Origin: Anaerorhabdus sp036636695
Lineage (GTDB): Bacteria; Bacillota_I; Bacilli_A; Erysipelotrichales; Erysipelotrichaceae
DNA length: 64,000 bases
Strand: one strand, 5' to 3'
Assembly (NCBI RefSeq): GCF_036636695.1
Contig: NZ_JAVWNW010000001.1
A program made the position numbers and the translations under genes. This document shows positions 25,588 through 34,190 of the stretch, in pieces (position 1 is the first letter of the stretch; every line of letters begins with the position of its first letter). A model generated the notes under the pieces. It had not been told where the DNA came from. It saw only the letters and a list, made by a program, of their open reading frames with translations, and did no database searches.

Positions 25588-27234
25588 TTATTTCAATAGT
25601 GAATCTATTAATGATTCATCTGGATCAATATAAATTGTTTTATATGTAGATAGAGATACCATACCAGGTTTAGCACCTGGTATTTTTTTTAGGGTTTTAA
25701 TTTGAGCGTAATTGACAGGAACACTACTTGAATCACGACCTTTAGAATAGTAGGCTGCAAGCTGTGCTGCACTACGTATTGTGTCTTCGTCTAATTCTTG
25801 GCTGTGCACAACTACATGAGAGCCATGAAAATCTTTTGTATGAAACCACATATCATTTTTATTAGCAAGTTTAAACGTGAGTGCTTCATTTTGAAGATTA
25901 TTTTTACCGAAACTAATTTGAATGCCGTTAGGTAATGTGATTTTAGAAACCTTAGGAAGTGTTTCTTTCTTTTTGGCTTTTCTAATTTTGGAAACTTTCT
26001 TTTTTAAATAACCAAGTTCGACAAGTTCTTGTTGGATTTCTTTGGCATCATCAAAGTTACTTAAATCAAGTTGTTGTTGGATACCATCAAAATAATTAAT
26101 TTCATTTTGGCATATTTCAATTTGTTCAAGAATATAGACTTGACCTTTTTTTGCTTTGTTATATTTTTGAAAACATTTTTTTGCGTTACTTTTAATATCG
26201 AGTTTTGGATCGAGTGGAATGGTTATTAAGCTACCATCTTCAAATGAAGGGAGTTGTAAACTAGTTTCACCTTTTGTAGTGACATGCTGATTAGCGTATA
26301 GTAAGTCACCATATTCACGCCATTTATCACAATCAAGTGATTCTTCATAAGAAGCTTGTAGCTTAGGTAACTTTTGCTTTTGGTGTTTTAATTCGTGATT
26401 TACAAAACGGTAAATATCACCAGCTAAGTCTTTGATGCGGTCTTGTTCTTCTTTATGGAAATATACAATATCAAGACCTTCAAGAAGTGGATAGGATTTA
26501 GAAGGGCTTTGAATGTGTGTCAATGGTATACAGTGGAAGACAGCTTCATTATTTAAGTTAGATATATAAAGTGTATTCGAGTTTTCTATTTCTTTCATGA
26601 TTGAAGTAAAAGATTCATTGTTGTGTAGACGATATTCAACTTCTTTACTTAGGAATGGTGAAAAACCATGGAATTGTTTAGTGAGTGTTAATGCGGGATT
26701 ATAAGTGGTTGCATGAAACGGATCTATTTTGTCAGGTTGTACTTCGGTTTCTTTGAAGATTGCGCCTGGTTGAATGGTACGACGATTATTTTCAAAAGGA
26801 GGAATACGTTTTAAAGCATCCATAATTTTTCCGTTCGAGTCAACAAAGATGAGATTAGCGTATTTGCCCATCAATTCAATATAAAGGTATCGAATTACCT
26901 TATCACCAATTTCATTGCGCATATGGCACTCTAAACGCACGTAGCGGTCTAATCCTCCTTGCTCAATGGATTGTATCGTAGCAGATTCTAAATGTTTTCT
27001 TAAAAGCATTACAAAAGAAGAAGGTTCTTCAGGAGTTGGATAACTTCTCTCTGTTAAGTTAAGTCTGTTATAAATCGTGTGACAAGAAACAATAAGATTT
27101 TTTCTTGTAGTTTGAGTCTTTAATTGAAAAAGAATTTCTGAATTAGACACTTGATAAATTTTATTAATACGTGCAGGGAATTCAGGTTTTATCTTTTGAA
27201 CAATTTTATGGAGCAAAATACCATCTAATGCCAT
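25588..27234 (-). CDS. rqcH: RqcH, NFACT family ribosome quality control factor (formerly FbpA)
   Basis: 548 residues. It is known in Firmicutes to bind stalled 50S-nascent chain complexes and direct alanine tailing; older annotations call it fibronectin-binding. The NFACT-N start MALDGILLHKIVQKI is typical, a long coiled coil covers about residues 270-420, and the NFACT-R domain at the C-terminus has DMWFHTKDFHGSHVVVHS near residue 464. Its stop codon directly abuts the rluB stop on the other strand. It faces away from gmk. Confidence 0.93.
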   Translation of the reverse strand: MALDGILLHKIVQKIKPEFPARINKIYQVSNSEILFQLKTQTTRKNLIVSCHTIYNRLNLTERSYPTPEEPSSFVMLLRKHLESATIQSIEQGGLDRYVRLECHMRNEIGDKVIRYLYIELMGKYANLIFVDSNGKIMDALKRIPPFENNRRTIQPGAIFKETEVQPDKIDPFHATTYNPALTLTKQFHGFSPFLSKEVEYRLHNNESFTSIMKEIENSNTLYISNLNNEAVFHCIPLTHIQSPSKSYPLLEGLDIVYFHKEEQDRIKDLAGDIYRFVNHELKHQKQKLPKLQASYEESLDCDKWREYGDLLYANQHVTTKGETSLQLPSFEDGSLITIPLDPKLDIKSNAKKCFQKYNKAKKGQVYILEQIEICQNEINYFDGIQQQLDLSNFDDAKEIQQELVELGYLKKKVSKIRKAKKKETLPKVSKITLPNGIQISFGKNNLQNEALTFKLANKNDMWFHTKDFHGSHVVVHSQELDEDTIRSAAQLAAYYSKGRDSSSVPVNYAQIKTLKKIPGAKPGMVSLSTYKTIYIDPDESLIDSLLK

Positions 27235-27265
27235 GGGTAAAGTTCCTCATTTCGTTGTATTCAAA

Positions 27266-27294
27266 TTGACAGTTAATCTGTTAGTTTGTACAAT
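27266..27294 (+). promoter_or_regulatory. Predicted promoter of gmk
   Basis: Consensus -35 TTGACA (27266-27271), 17-base spacer, -10 TACAAT (27289-27294). It predicts a start near 27301, which excludes a gmk start at 27286. Confidence 0.75.
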
Positions 27295-27324
27295 CATTAT
27301 ATACAATCAAGGAGGATAGTGAAA

Positions 27325-27888
27325 GTGAAAAGAGGTTTATTAATTGTTTTAAGTGGTCCAAGCGGTGTAGGTAAAGGAACTGTCTTAAAGGAGTTCATTG
27401 ACGATCCTTCTTTGAAACTGGCATATTCAGTTTCGATGACAACAAGAGAAAAAAGACCGGGCGAAGTTGATGGTGTAAATTATAATTTCGTTTCAAGAGA
27501 TGAATTTGAAACTGCCATAAAAAATGGTGAATTATTAGAGTATGCAGAATTTGTTGGTAATTATTATGGTACACCATTAAAAAATGTAAATCGTTTACGT
27601 GATGAAGGTAAAAATGTATTACTAGAAATTGAAGTTCAAGGATGTACACAAGTTCGTGAAAAATGTCCAGATGCATTAACTATTTTCCTTGTACCACCAA
27701 GTATCGAAGAACTTGAAAAAAGAATTCGTGGTCGCAATACTGAACCAGAAGAAATTGTACAACAACGTCTTGCGAAAGCGAATCGTGAATTAGATATGGT
27801 TGGACAATATAAATATGTAGTATGTAATGAAGATCCAATTCTTGCGGCTGAGATTATTTCAGTTATTGTGAAAAGGCACATGGACTAA
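27325..27888 (+). CDS. gmk: Guanylate kinase
   Basis: 187 residues from GTG 27325, nine bases after a GGAGGAT site; an in-frame GTG at 27319 is too close to that site. It phosphorylates GMP to GDP. The P-loop LSGPSGVGKGT is near residues 7-17, followed by VSMTTREKRPGEVDGVNY (GMP binding) and YAEFVGNYYGTP, then EIEVQGCTQVR and RLAKANREL. The length is close to the usual ~200. It is followed after one base by a SIS-domain gene. Guanine nucleotide made here is also the signal for the two purine riboswitches in the window. Confidence 0.95.
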   Translation: MKRGLLIVLSGPSGVGKGTVLKEFIDDPSLKLAYSVSMTTREKRPGEVDGVNYNFVSRDEFETAIKNGELLEYAEFVGNYYGTPLKNVNRLRDEGKNVLLEIEVQGCTQVREKCPDALTIFLVPPSIEELEKRIRGRNTEPEEIVQQRLAKANRELDMVGQYKYVVCNEDPILAAEIISVIVKRHMD

Positions 27889-27889
27889 G

Positions 27890-28612
27890 ATGATTCATTT
27901 TGAATATATTAATCAAGTTCAAGACTTGATTTCAAAAATCGAAGAAAGTCAAAAAGATAATATTATAAAAGTAGGACAACTTCTTGCGGATAATATCAAA
28001 AATGATCATATTATTCATGTATTTGGAACAGGCCATAGTATGTTGTCTGCTCAAGAAATTTTTGGGCGAGCAGGTGGTTTAGGAAACGTAAATGCAATTC
28101 TAGATCCAGAGGTAACTGAGATATTTGGTGCTCAACGTGCAAGCAAGGTTGAAAGACTTAGTGGGTTAGCGGATATTATATATGAAAATTATGATATTAA
28201 GCCAGAAGACTTAATGATTATTATCAGTAATTCAGGAAGAAATAGTGTTCCAGTAGAAATGGCTTTGCGTGCTAAAAAAGAAGGACTTACTGTAATTGCA
28301 GTGACAAATATTGAACAATCATCGAATCAAACAAGTCGTCATCCAAGTGGTAAAAAATTATATGAGATTGCAGATATAAATTTAGATAATTGTATACCAA
28401 CAGGAGATGGTGTTATCACTTATGGTGATGTTCTCACGGGTCCAGTTTCAACAATTTCAAATTGTATTTTACTTCATACAAGTATTTGTGAGGCTTTAGC
28501 GATTCTTCATGCGGAAGGATTTAAACTTCCAGTACTTCAATCACAAAACGTTGATGGTGCAAATAATGATGCAATTTACGCTAAATATAAAGGTCGAGTA
28601 AAACATTATTAA
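27890..28612 (+). CDS. SIS-domain protein (UPF0309-like)
   Basis: 240 residues. A single sugar isomerase (SIS) domain covers most of the protein: HVFGTGHSMLSAQEIFGRAGG (phosphosugar-binding loop, residues about 44-64), IIISNSGRNSVPVEMALRAK near residue 110, and TVIAVTNIEQS. The GTGHS and SNSGRN loops bind sugar phosphates in relatives. It resembles the UPF0309 group, whose substrate is not established. It starts one base after the gmk stop, so it is translated from the same mRNA. A terminator follows. Confidence 0.87.
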   Translation: MIHFEYINQVQDLISKIEESQKDNIIKVGQLLADNIKNDHIIHVFGTGHSMLSAQEIFGRAGGLGNVNAILDPEVTEIFGAQRASKVERLSGLADIIYENYDIKPEDLMIIISNSGRNSVPVEMALRAKKEGLTVIAVTNIEQSSNQTSRHPSGKKLYEIADINLDNCIPTGDGVITYGDVLTGPVSTISNCILLHTSICEALAILHAEGFKLPVLQSQNVDGANNDAIYAKYKGRVKHY

Positions 28613-28640
28613 ATAAACCTTGAAAAAGGTTTATTTTTTT
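28612..28640 (+). terminator. Terminator after the gmk-SIS pair
   Basis: Perfect 10-bp stem (AATAAACCTT with AAGGTTTATT), GAAA loop, T-run. Confidence 0.85.
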
Positions 28641-28788
28641 ATCTTATAGGAAAGTTCTACACGATGAATAGAACGATAGAGAGATGAAGGAACTTAAGAT
28701 AGTGAAAGGCTAGAAGAAATAACTTGAAATATATTCAAGTATGACTGTTTCTATGGTATCCTAGTATCAAATCTTGGAGGTACTCATT

Positions 28789-28902
28789 ATGAAAACAATT
28801 TCCTGCCCCAATCGTCTTTATCTAAGTGAATTAGAATCACAAGTGATTAAAGAGGATATCCATACGAGAAAGGAGTTTGGGGATCTTATAAAGGTTCTTT
28901 AA
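28789..28902 (+). CDS. 37-aa orphan ORF with a strong ribosome site
   Basis: A 37-residue ORF starts with ATG after a TTGGAGGTA site at good spacing and sits alone in the 363-base gap between the gmk-SIS terminator and rpsD. The peptide is polar with one Cys (residue 6) and no membrane segment; I recognise no family. It could be a small protein, or the start of a decayed gene. The rest of the gap holds nothing I can assign, apart from the bidirectional rpsD terminator at 28945-28970. Confidence 0.35.
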   Translation: MKTISCPNRLYLSELESQVIKEDIHTRKEFGDLIKVL

Positions 28903-28944
28903 ATGATTTGTGCTACAAATCAATTTTCTTGTGTGTAATGGAAT

Positions 28945-28970
28945 AAAAAAAACTCGCTTTTGCGAGTTTT
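28945..28970 (-). terminator. Terminator of rpsD (works on both strands)
   Basis: 9-bp stem (AAAACTCGC with GCGAGTTTT) and an A8/T8 flank giving a T-run on the minus strand. Confidence 0.85.
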
Positions 28971-28975
28971 TAGAT

Positions 28976-29578
28976 TTATCTATTGTAGTATTCAACAACT
29001 AGAAGTTCGTTAACTTCAGTATTTAATTCGTTACGTTCAGGTAAACGAACATAAGTACCTTGTCTTTTTTCTTTGTCGATTGTTACGAAAGCAACTGGGT
29101 TAAGTGTAGCTTCAAGTGCATCAGCAATGCTTGCCATGTTTCTGCTAGCTTCTTTAACTTCGATTTTTGATCCAGGTTTAACGATGAAACTTGGAATATC
29201 TACTTTCTTACCATCAACTAGGATATGTCCGTGGTTAACTAATTGTCTAGCTCCACGACGAGTTCTAGCAAAGCACATACGATAAACAACGTTATCTAAA
29301 CGAGATTCAAGTAAGAATAAGAAGTTGTGACCAGTAACACCAGTCATCTTAGTTGCTTTCTTGAAAGTATTGAAGAATTGACGTTCATTTACACCGTACA
29401 TGTGTCTAATTCTTTGTTTTTCTCTTAACTGAGTACCATAGTTACTTAGTTTGATTCTTTTTGTTGGTCCATGTTGACCTGGAGCATAAGCTCTCTTTTT
29501 TAATTCTTCACCAGTTTCTAAGATTGAGAATCCAAGACGACGAGACGTCTTCCAAACTGGTCCATTAATTCTTGCCAT
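28976..29578 (-). CDS. rpsD: 30S ribosomal protein S4
   Basis: 200 residues, normal length. It binds 16S rRNA early in 30S assembly. The sequence is a plain S4: an N-terminal ARINGPVWKTSRRLG segment, QLREKQRIRHMYGV, and the S4 domain around LESRLDNVVYRMCFARTRRGARQLVNHGHILVDGKK, with GSKIEVKEASR following. It lacks the four zinc Cys seen in some S4 forms. A long leader and a good promoter lie upstream on the minus strand, and an AAGGAGGAAA site precedes the ATG. Confidence 0.98.
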   Translation of the reverse strand: MARINGPVWKTSRRLGFSILETGEELKKRAYAPGQHGPTKRIKLSNYGTQLREKQRIRHMYGVNERQFFNTFKKATKMTGVTGHNFLFLLESRLDNVVYRMCFARTRRGARQLVNHGHILVDGKKVDIPSFIVKPGSKIEVKEASRNMASIADALEATLNPVAFVTIDKEKRQGTYVRLPERNELNTEVNELLVVEYYNR

Positions 29579-29744
29579 TAAATTTCCTCCTTGTGTTTAT
29601 GGCTAAACAACAACAGGTACAAATCATCAATAGTAGTGTGTTTGTATTAGAATCTTTCGCTAATTGCAGCTAGTTACTTGATTCACAGCAGATGCTGATA
29701 CAAACGCGGAGTACTAGACTCTGTATGCTGCCATCATTTGACGC
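29579..29744 (-). promoter_or_regulatory. Long rpsD 5' leader, candidate S4-binding RNA
   Basis: About 166 bases lie between the predicted start of transcription and the rpsD ATG on the minus strand, with no ORF. In Firmicutes S4 represses its own mRNA through a structured leader, so that role is expected here. Several short complementary stretches exist but I could not derive a certain fold by eye. The other 130 bases of the gap up to 29877 hold the ezrA start region. Confidence 0.5.
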
Positions 29745-29750
29745 TAGATA

Positions 29751-29779
29751 ACTATATCAAAACTTAATCTTAAAGTCAA
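29751..29779 (-). promoter_or_regulatory. Predicted promoter of rpsD
   Basis: Read on the minus strand: -35 TTGACT (29779-29774), 17-base spacer, -10 TATAGT (29756-29751). Confidence 0.65.
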
Positions 29780-29877
29780 ATAAATCCTTATGAAATCGAC
29801 GAATTTCGCAAGTAAGTACTTAAATTGTTAAAAGAACTGTGGTAGAATGGATAAAGAAAGATTCTGGGGGTATTTGA

Positions 29878-31608
29878 ATGGAACAAATTCTAAACATCTT
29901 GTCAAATAAATTTGTGTTAATTGGTCTTGCGGCCGCTATTATATTATTAATTTTATGGTTTATGATTAGAAAGATGCGCTCAAGCAAGCTTAAAAAGCAA
30001 TTGGGTGAGTTTGAAGTACGCTATAATTCGATTAAAAGTGTACCTTTACCATATAAATTAAATAAGGCAGTTGCAATTGCTCGTGTCAATCAAGAAGTTA
30101 TGCAAAGTGTAACAAATTGTAAGGATGATTTTGACTTAGTACAATCTAATCTTAAACAAATTGCACAATTACTAGCAGATACAGAAGATTATTTACTAAT
30201 GGGTAAATATAAGCCAGTAAAAGATGGTCTAATGGATTTAGACAGTATGTTAGTACTTGGTGAAAAACAAGTAAGTGAAATGGATGCATTTCTTGATACA
30301 ATTCTCGAAAAGGAAACTGCTCAACGTGCTGAAGTAACATCTTTTAAAGATAAATTTAGAGAACTAAAAGCATATGCTTTAGAAAATAGTGCTTCTTTAG
30401 CTTTTAGTTGGAATAAGATTGAAGCAGATATTTCAAGCACAGAAAAAATGTTCTCAGCTTTTGAAGAGTGGATGTATGCATCAGAATTTGAAAAAGCAAG
30501 TGCAAAACTTGAAGAAATCAAAACAAGCATTGCAGCATTAGAATGTTTGATTAATGATTTGCCTGAATTATTACAAGAAGCTCGTGGTGTACTTCCTAAT
30601 TTAGTAGATGAAGTTGCACGCAATAATGCATTGCTTCAAAAGAAGGGTGTTTCTCTTGAACATCTTGAAGTGGAAAAGAACTTGATTTTAATTACTGATG
30701 CACTTAAAAATGATTTAGACAGTTTACAAAATGGTGATTGTTTAGGTATAGGTGAACATTTATTAAATTATAAAACACGCCTACTTCAATTGAATGATCA
30801 AATTAGTAAAGAAGGATCAGCTTATGACGAAGTAACGAATATCGCAACTGATGTCGATTCAATTGCAACAAGTGCTTTGGAAACATTAGCATTTATTCGT
30901 GAAGCATACGAAAAAATGTCTACACGTTTTGGACTTAATGACTTAAAAGCAAAAATTGATGAAGAAGATGAAAAGTTAAAAGACTTGATTGAAAAGAAAG
31001 ATGCGGTATTAGCTGTTATGGGCGATTCGGATTCATCTTCAGTTGAGAACTTGTACAAATTAAAAGAATTAAATCAAGATTTGATGGCATGTAACCAAGA
31101 TTTAACAGCTATTAAAGATGTTATGGATAATGCACATAGTGATGAAGAACGTGCAAAGAAACAATTATTGAAACTTCAATTAATTATGAATGAAATGCAA
31201 GTTAAAATTCGCAAAAATCGCTTACCTGCAATATCAGATACATATGATGAAGATTTGGCAAAAGCATTCAATTATATACATAGTATTGAAAAACTTATTG
31301 AAGAAACACCACTTAACGTTCAATTATTAAATGCGACATTAAAAGATGCGATTGATTTTGTTTATAAACTATACAACAATGTGAATAATGTTGTTGGTAT
31401 GGCAGTAATGGTTGAAAATACAATTGTGTTTGGAAACAAGTATCGTTCAACATATCCAGATATTGACTCTGAACTTACTCGTGCAGAACTATGTTTCAGA
31501 AATGGTGAATATACTCAAGCACTCACAGTTGCGATTGCGACAATTGAAAAGATTCATCCAGGTAGCTACGAAACACTTATCAAGGAGAATGCGAAGAGTG
31601 CAGGCTAA
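29878..31608 (+). CDS. ezrA: Septation ring regulator EzrA
   Basis: 576 residues, close to the usual ~560-570. One N-terminal membrane helix (about 8-27), a short basic stretch, then a long all-helical spectrin-like body rich in Glu, Lys and Leu, as in EzrA. EzrA links FtsZ to the membrane and limits extra Z-rings. The identification leans on this layout and on gene order: rpsD, ezrA, a cysteine desulfurase and thiI are neighbours in Bacillus too. A TGGGGGTA site precedes the ATG. The last 11 bases overlap the desulfurase gene. Confidence 0.88.
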   Translation: MEQILNILSNKFVLIGLAAAIILLILWFMIRKMRSSKLKKQLGEFEVRYNSIKSVPLPYKLNKAVAIARVNQEVMQSVTNCKDDFDLVQSNLKQIAQLLADTEDYLLMGKYKPVKDGLMDLDSMLVLGEKQVSEMDAFLDTILEKETAQRAEVTSFKDKFRELKAYALENSASLAFSWNKIEADISSTEKMFSAFEEWMYASEFEKASAKLEEIKTSIAALECLINDLPELLQEARGVLPNLVDEVARNNALLQKKGVSLEHLEVEKNLILITDALKNDLDSLQNGDCLGIGEHLLNYKTRLLQLNDQISKEGSAYDEVTNIATDVDSIATSALETLAFIREAYEKMSTRFGLNDLKAKIDEEDEKLKDLIEKKDAVLAVMGDSDSSSVENLYKLKELNQDLMACNQDLTAIKDVMDNAHSDEERAKKQLLKLQLIMNEMQVKIRKNRLPAISDTYDEDLAKAFNYIHSIEKLIEETPLNVQLLNATLKDAIDFVYKLYNNVNNVVGMAVMVENTIVFGNKYRSTYPDIDSELTRAELCFRNGEYTQALTVAIATIEKIHPGSYETLIKENAKSAG

Positions 31609-32734
31609 GTATTTTTTCGATAATGCTAGCACTACATCATTGCATGATGAAGTTTATAAAACATATTGTGAGTTGCTAAAAACAAAATTTTACAATAGTG
31701 ATGCTTTGTATGATGCATCCATCGAAATACAACAAATGATAGAAAAAAGTCGTCTTGCTATTGCAGACACTTTTTCTGTTTCGCCAGATGAAGTTATTTT
31801 TACAAGCGGTGCAAGTGAATCTAATAATTTGGCAATTAAGGGAATAGCTTTTAAGAATCAAGATAAGAAACATATCATTACAACAAAGATTGAACATTCC
31901 AGTGTTTATCATACATGTGAGCAATTAGAAGAATTATTTGGCTATGAGATAACATACTTAGATGTGGATGAACACGGAATCATTGCTATTGATGATTTAA
32001 AGGCTGCATTACGACAAGATACAGTTCTTGTATCAATTATGATGGTCAATAATGAAGTGGGTTCAATTCAACCCATTGATGCTATTAAAGAAATTGTCAA
32101 AAAAAATTCGCATGCATATTTACATGTTGATGCAGTACAAGCCTTGGGTAAATTACCAATTGATTGTAAAGATATCGATTGTATAAGTTTTTCAGCACAT
32201 AAAATTCATGGTTTAAAGGGAAGTGGAATTCTTATAAAAAAGAAGCATGTTCCCATTGCTCCATTAATATCAGCAGGGCAACAAGAGTTTGGGTTAAGAG
32301 GTGGAACAAGTAACGCTATTGTTAATATTTTGTTCGCAAAAACTTTAAGATTAGCTCTTGAAGCACAAAAGAAGTATAATGGATACTTAACCGAGTTACG
32401 TCACTACATGATTGAAGAATTAGAAAAAATAGAAGGCATCGAAATCAATAGTCCCAGAGAAGGAGTTTGCCATATTGTAAACTTTTCTTATCGAGCTATT
32501 CCAAGTGAAGTGATGATGAATGCATTAAATGCAAAAGGTGTTTGTGTATCTGCACAAAGTACATGTGCAAGTAAGTCAGGGCAACCATCAAGAGTTTTAA
32601 AAGCAATGAAATTTGACAATGAGCGAGCAAATAGTTGTATCCGTGTTAGTTTCGATGAGCACAATACAAAAGAAGAAATCGATCAGGTTATTATAATATT
32701 AAAGGAGATATGTAAACGTTATGGTACAATATGA
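31598..32734 (+). CDS. Cysteine desulfurase (NifS/IscS family, probable ThiI partner)
   Basis: 378 residues from GTG 31598, ten bases after an AAGGAG site; longer readings from 31412 run inside ezrA and have no family match. It is a PLP enzyme that takes sulfur from cysteine. PLP Lys202 is in FSAHKIHGLKGSG, the persulfide Cys323 is in SAQSTCASKSG, and FFDNASTTSLH starts the protein. The next gene is thiI, and the Bacillus equivalent (NifZ) supplies sulfur for tRNA s4U8 through ThiI, so the same role is likely. It overlaps ezrA by 11 bases and thiI by 14. Confidence 0.93.
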   Translation: MQAKYFFDNASTTSLHDEVYKTYCELLKTKFYNSDALYDASIEIQQMIEKSRLAIADTFSVSPDEVIFTSGASESNNLAIKGIAFKNQDKKHIITTKIEHSSVYHTCEQLEELFGYEITYLDVDEHGIIAIDDLKAALRQDTVLVSIMMVNNEVGSIQPIDAIKEIVKKNSHAYLHVDAVQALGKLPIDCKDIDCISFSAHKIHGLKGSGILIKKKHVPIAPLISAGQQEFGLRGGTSNAIVNILFAKTLRLALEAQKKYNGYLTELRHYMIEELEKIEGIEINSPREGVCHIVNFSYRAIPSEVMMNALNAKGVCVSAQSTCASKSGQPSRVLKAMKFDNERANSCIRVSFDEHNTKEEIDQVIIILKEICKRYGTI

Positions 32735-33908
32735 TACAATTTTAATTCGCTATGGTGAATTATCTACAAAGGGTAAAAATAAAAAAGATTTTATTAGACG
32801 CTTATCTAAAAATATAAGTCATGTATTAGAAGATAAACCCAACTTAGAATACATAAATACCTATGACCGTATTTATATACGTTTACATGGGGAAGATCCA
32901 TATTCATGTATTGAACGTATTCAAAAAGTATTTGGAATTAGTTCATTTTCAATTACCCAAAAAGTACCCAATACAATTGAAGCAATGGAAGAAACTTGTT
33001 TAGCTATTGCGAAAGAAAATGAAAAAGGTACATTTAAAGTAGTTGCCCATCGTAGTGATAAAACATTTGAAATGAAAAGTGATCAAATCAATCGTGCGAT
33101 TGCAACAGTTATCTTAAAGAATACTGAACATAAAGTAGATGTACATAACCCGGACTTTAAAATTCATGTAGAAGTTAGACAAGAGTACACTTATATTACA
33201 AGTAAGATTATTCCTGGTGCGGGTGGTTATCCAGTTGGAATTAACGGTAAAGCGATGTTACTATTATCTGGTGGAATTGATTCACCAGTTGCAGCATATT
33301 ACGTAATGAAAAGAGGGGTTGAAGTAGAAGCTATTCACTTCTCATCACCACCTTATACTTCAACAAGTGCTCAAGAAAAAGTATTAGAATTAGCACGCCT
33401 AGTAAGTCAATACCAAGGAAAAATGAAAGTTCATGTAGTTCCTTTTACTGATCTTCAACTTGCAATTTATAAAAACTGTAATGAGTCATACGCAATTACA
33501 ATCATGAGACGTATGATGGTAAGAATTGCAGAAAGAGTTGCAAAAAGAAATCGTTGCTTAGCACTTGCAACGGGGGAAAGTTTAGGACAAGTTGCTTCAC
33601 AAACACTTGAAAGCATGGGTGTAATTAATGAAGTAATTAAATTGCCAATACTTAGACCAGTAGTAACTTTTGATAAACTTGATATAATAGAAGTATCAAA
33701 GAAAATAGGTACTTATGAAACATCAATACTACCTTTTGAAGATTGTTGTACAATCTTTACGCCAAAGAATCCAGTTACAAAACCTTTATCTCATCGTGCT
33801 GAAGAATATGAAAGCAAATTTGATTTTGAAACTTTAATCAATGAGTGCATTGAAAATACTAAATGTATTGTTGTTAAACCTATTAAAGAAAAGGAGAATT
33901 ATCTATAA
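32721..33908 (+). CDS. thiI: tRNA 4-thiouridine synthetase ThiI, without rhodanese domain
   Basis: 395 residues. It adenylates U8 of tRNA and accepts sulfur to form s4U. Order: N-terminal ferredoxin-like/THUMP region (1-165), then the PP-loop LLLSGGIDSPVAAY near residues 180-193, and later LATGESLGQVASQTLESM near residue 286. It ends without the rhodanese-like domain found in E. coli ThiI, as in Bacillus, where sulfur comes straight from the neighbouring desulfurase. An AAGGAGAT site lies inside the desulfurase gene. The stop overlaps the next ATG by one base. Confidence 0.96.
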   Translation: MVQYDTILIRYGELSTKGKNKKDFIRRLSKNISHVLEDKPNLEYINTYDRIYIRLHGEDPYSCIERIQKVFGISSFSITQKVPNTIEAMEETCLAIAKENEKGTFKVVAHRSDKTFEMKSDQINRAIATVILKNTEHKVDVHNPDFKIHVEVRQEYTYITSKIIPGAGGYPVGINGKAMLLLSGGIDSPVAAYYVMKRGVEVEAIHFSSPPYTSTSAQEKVLELARLVSQYQGKMKVHVVPFTDLQLAIYKNCNESYAITIMRRMMVRIAERVAKRNRCLALATGESLGQVASQTLESMGVINEVIKLPILRPVVTFDKLDIIEVSKKIGTYETSILPFEDCCTIFTPKNPVTKPLSHRAEEYESKFDFETLINECIENTKCIVVKPIKEKENYL

Positions 33909-34147
33909 TGGCGAGTAGTGTTAAGAAGAATTCTTTTCCAGAGTTTCAAGAATTATTATCAATTGTAGAACATCGTGATGAATTAAGATTTACAGTTGCA
34001 GCTCATGAATTATTTGAGGCAGTACAAAATTCAGCGATGAAACCAGAGAAGAAACTAGTTGTCTATGATTTGATTTCTAAATTAGGTAATTGTCGTGAAA
34101 ATGAAAGAATAAAGTATTTAAAGAAAATAGGTGGAAAATTAAAATAA
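33908..34147 (+). CDS. 79-aa protein of unknown function, coupled to thiI
   Basis: 79 residues, soluble, rich in Glu and Lys, predicted mostly helical; not recognised. It begins at the TAATG overlap with thiI behind an AAGGAGAA site, so it is translated with thiI and the desulfurase. A terminator overlaps its stop codon. Its place suggests a link to tRNA thiolation or to a small regulatory role, but nothing in the sequence proves it. Confidence 0.65.
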   Translation: MASSVKKNSFPEFQELLSIVEHRDELRFTVAAHELFEAVQNSAMKPEKKLVVYDLISKLGNCRENERIKYLKKIGGKLK

Positions 34148-34169
34148 GAGCAAATGTGCTCTTTTTTAT
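34146..34169 (+). terminator. Terminator of the ezrA-thiI cluster
   Basis: 7-bp stem (AAGAGCA with TGCTCTT) and a T6 run directly at the stop of the 79-aa gene. Confidence 0.75.
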
Positions 34170-34190
34170 TTTAAATATTTGTTGATTAAT

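Noticed and set aside
31412..31597. A longer start for the cysteine desulfurase inside ezrA
   Set aside because: The extra residues have no family match, lie within EzrA coding sequence and lack a ribosome site; GTG 31598 after AAGGAG fits the family start.
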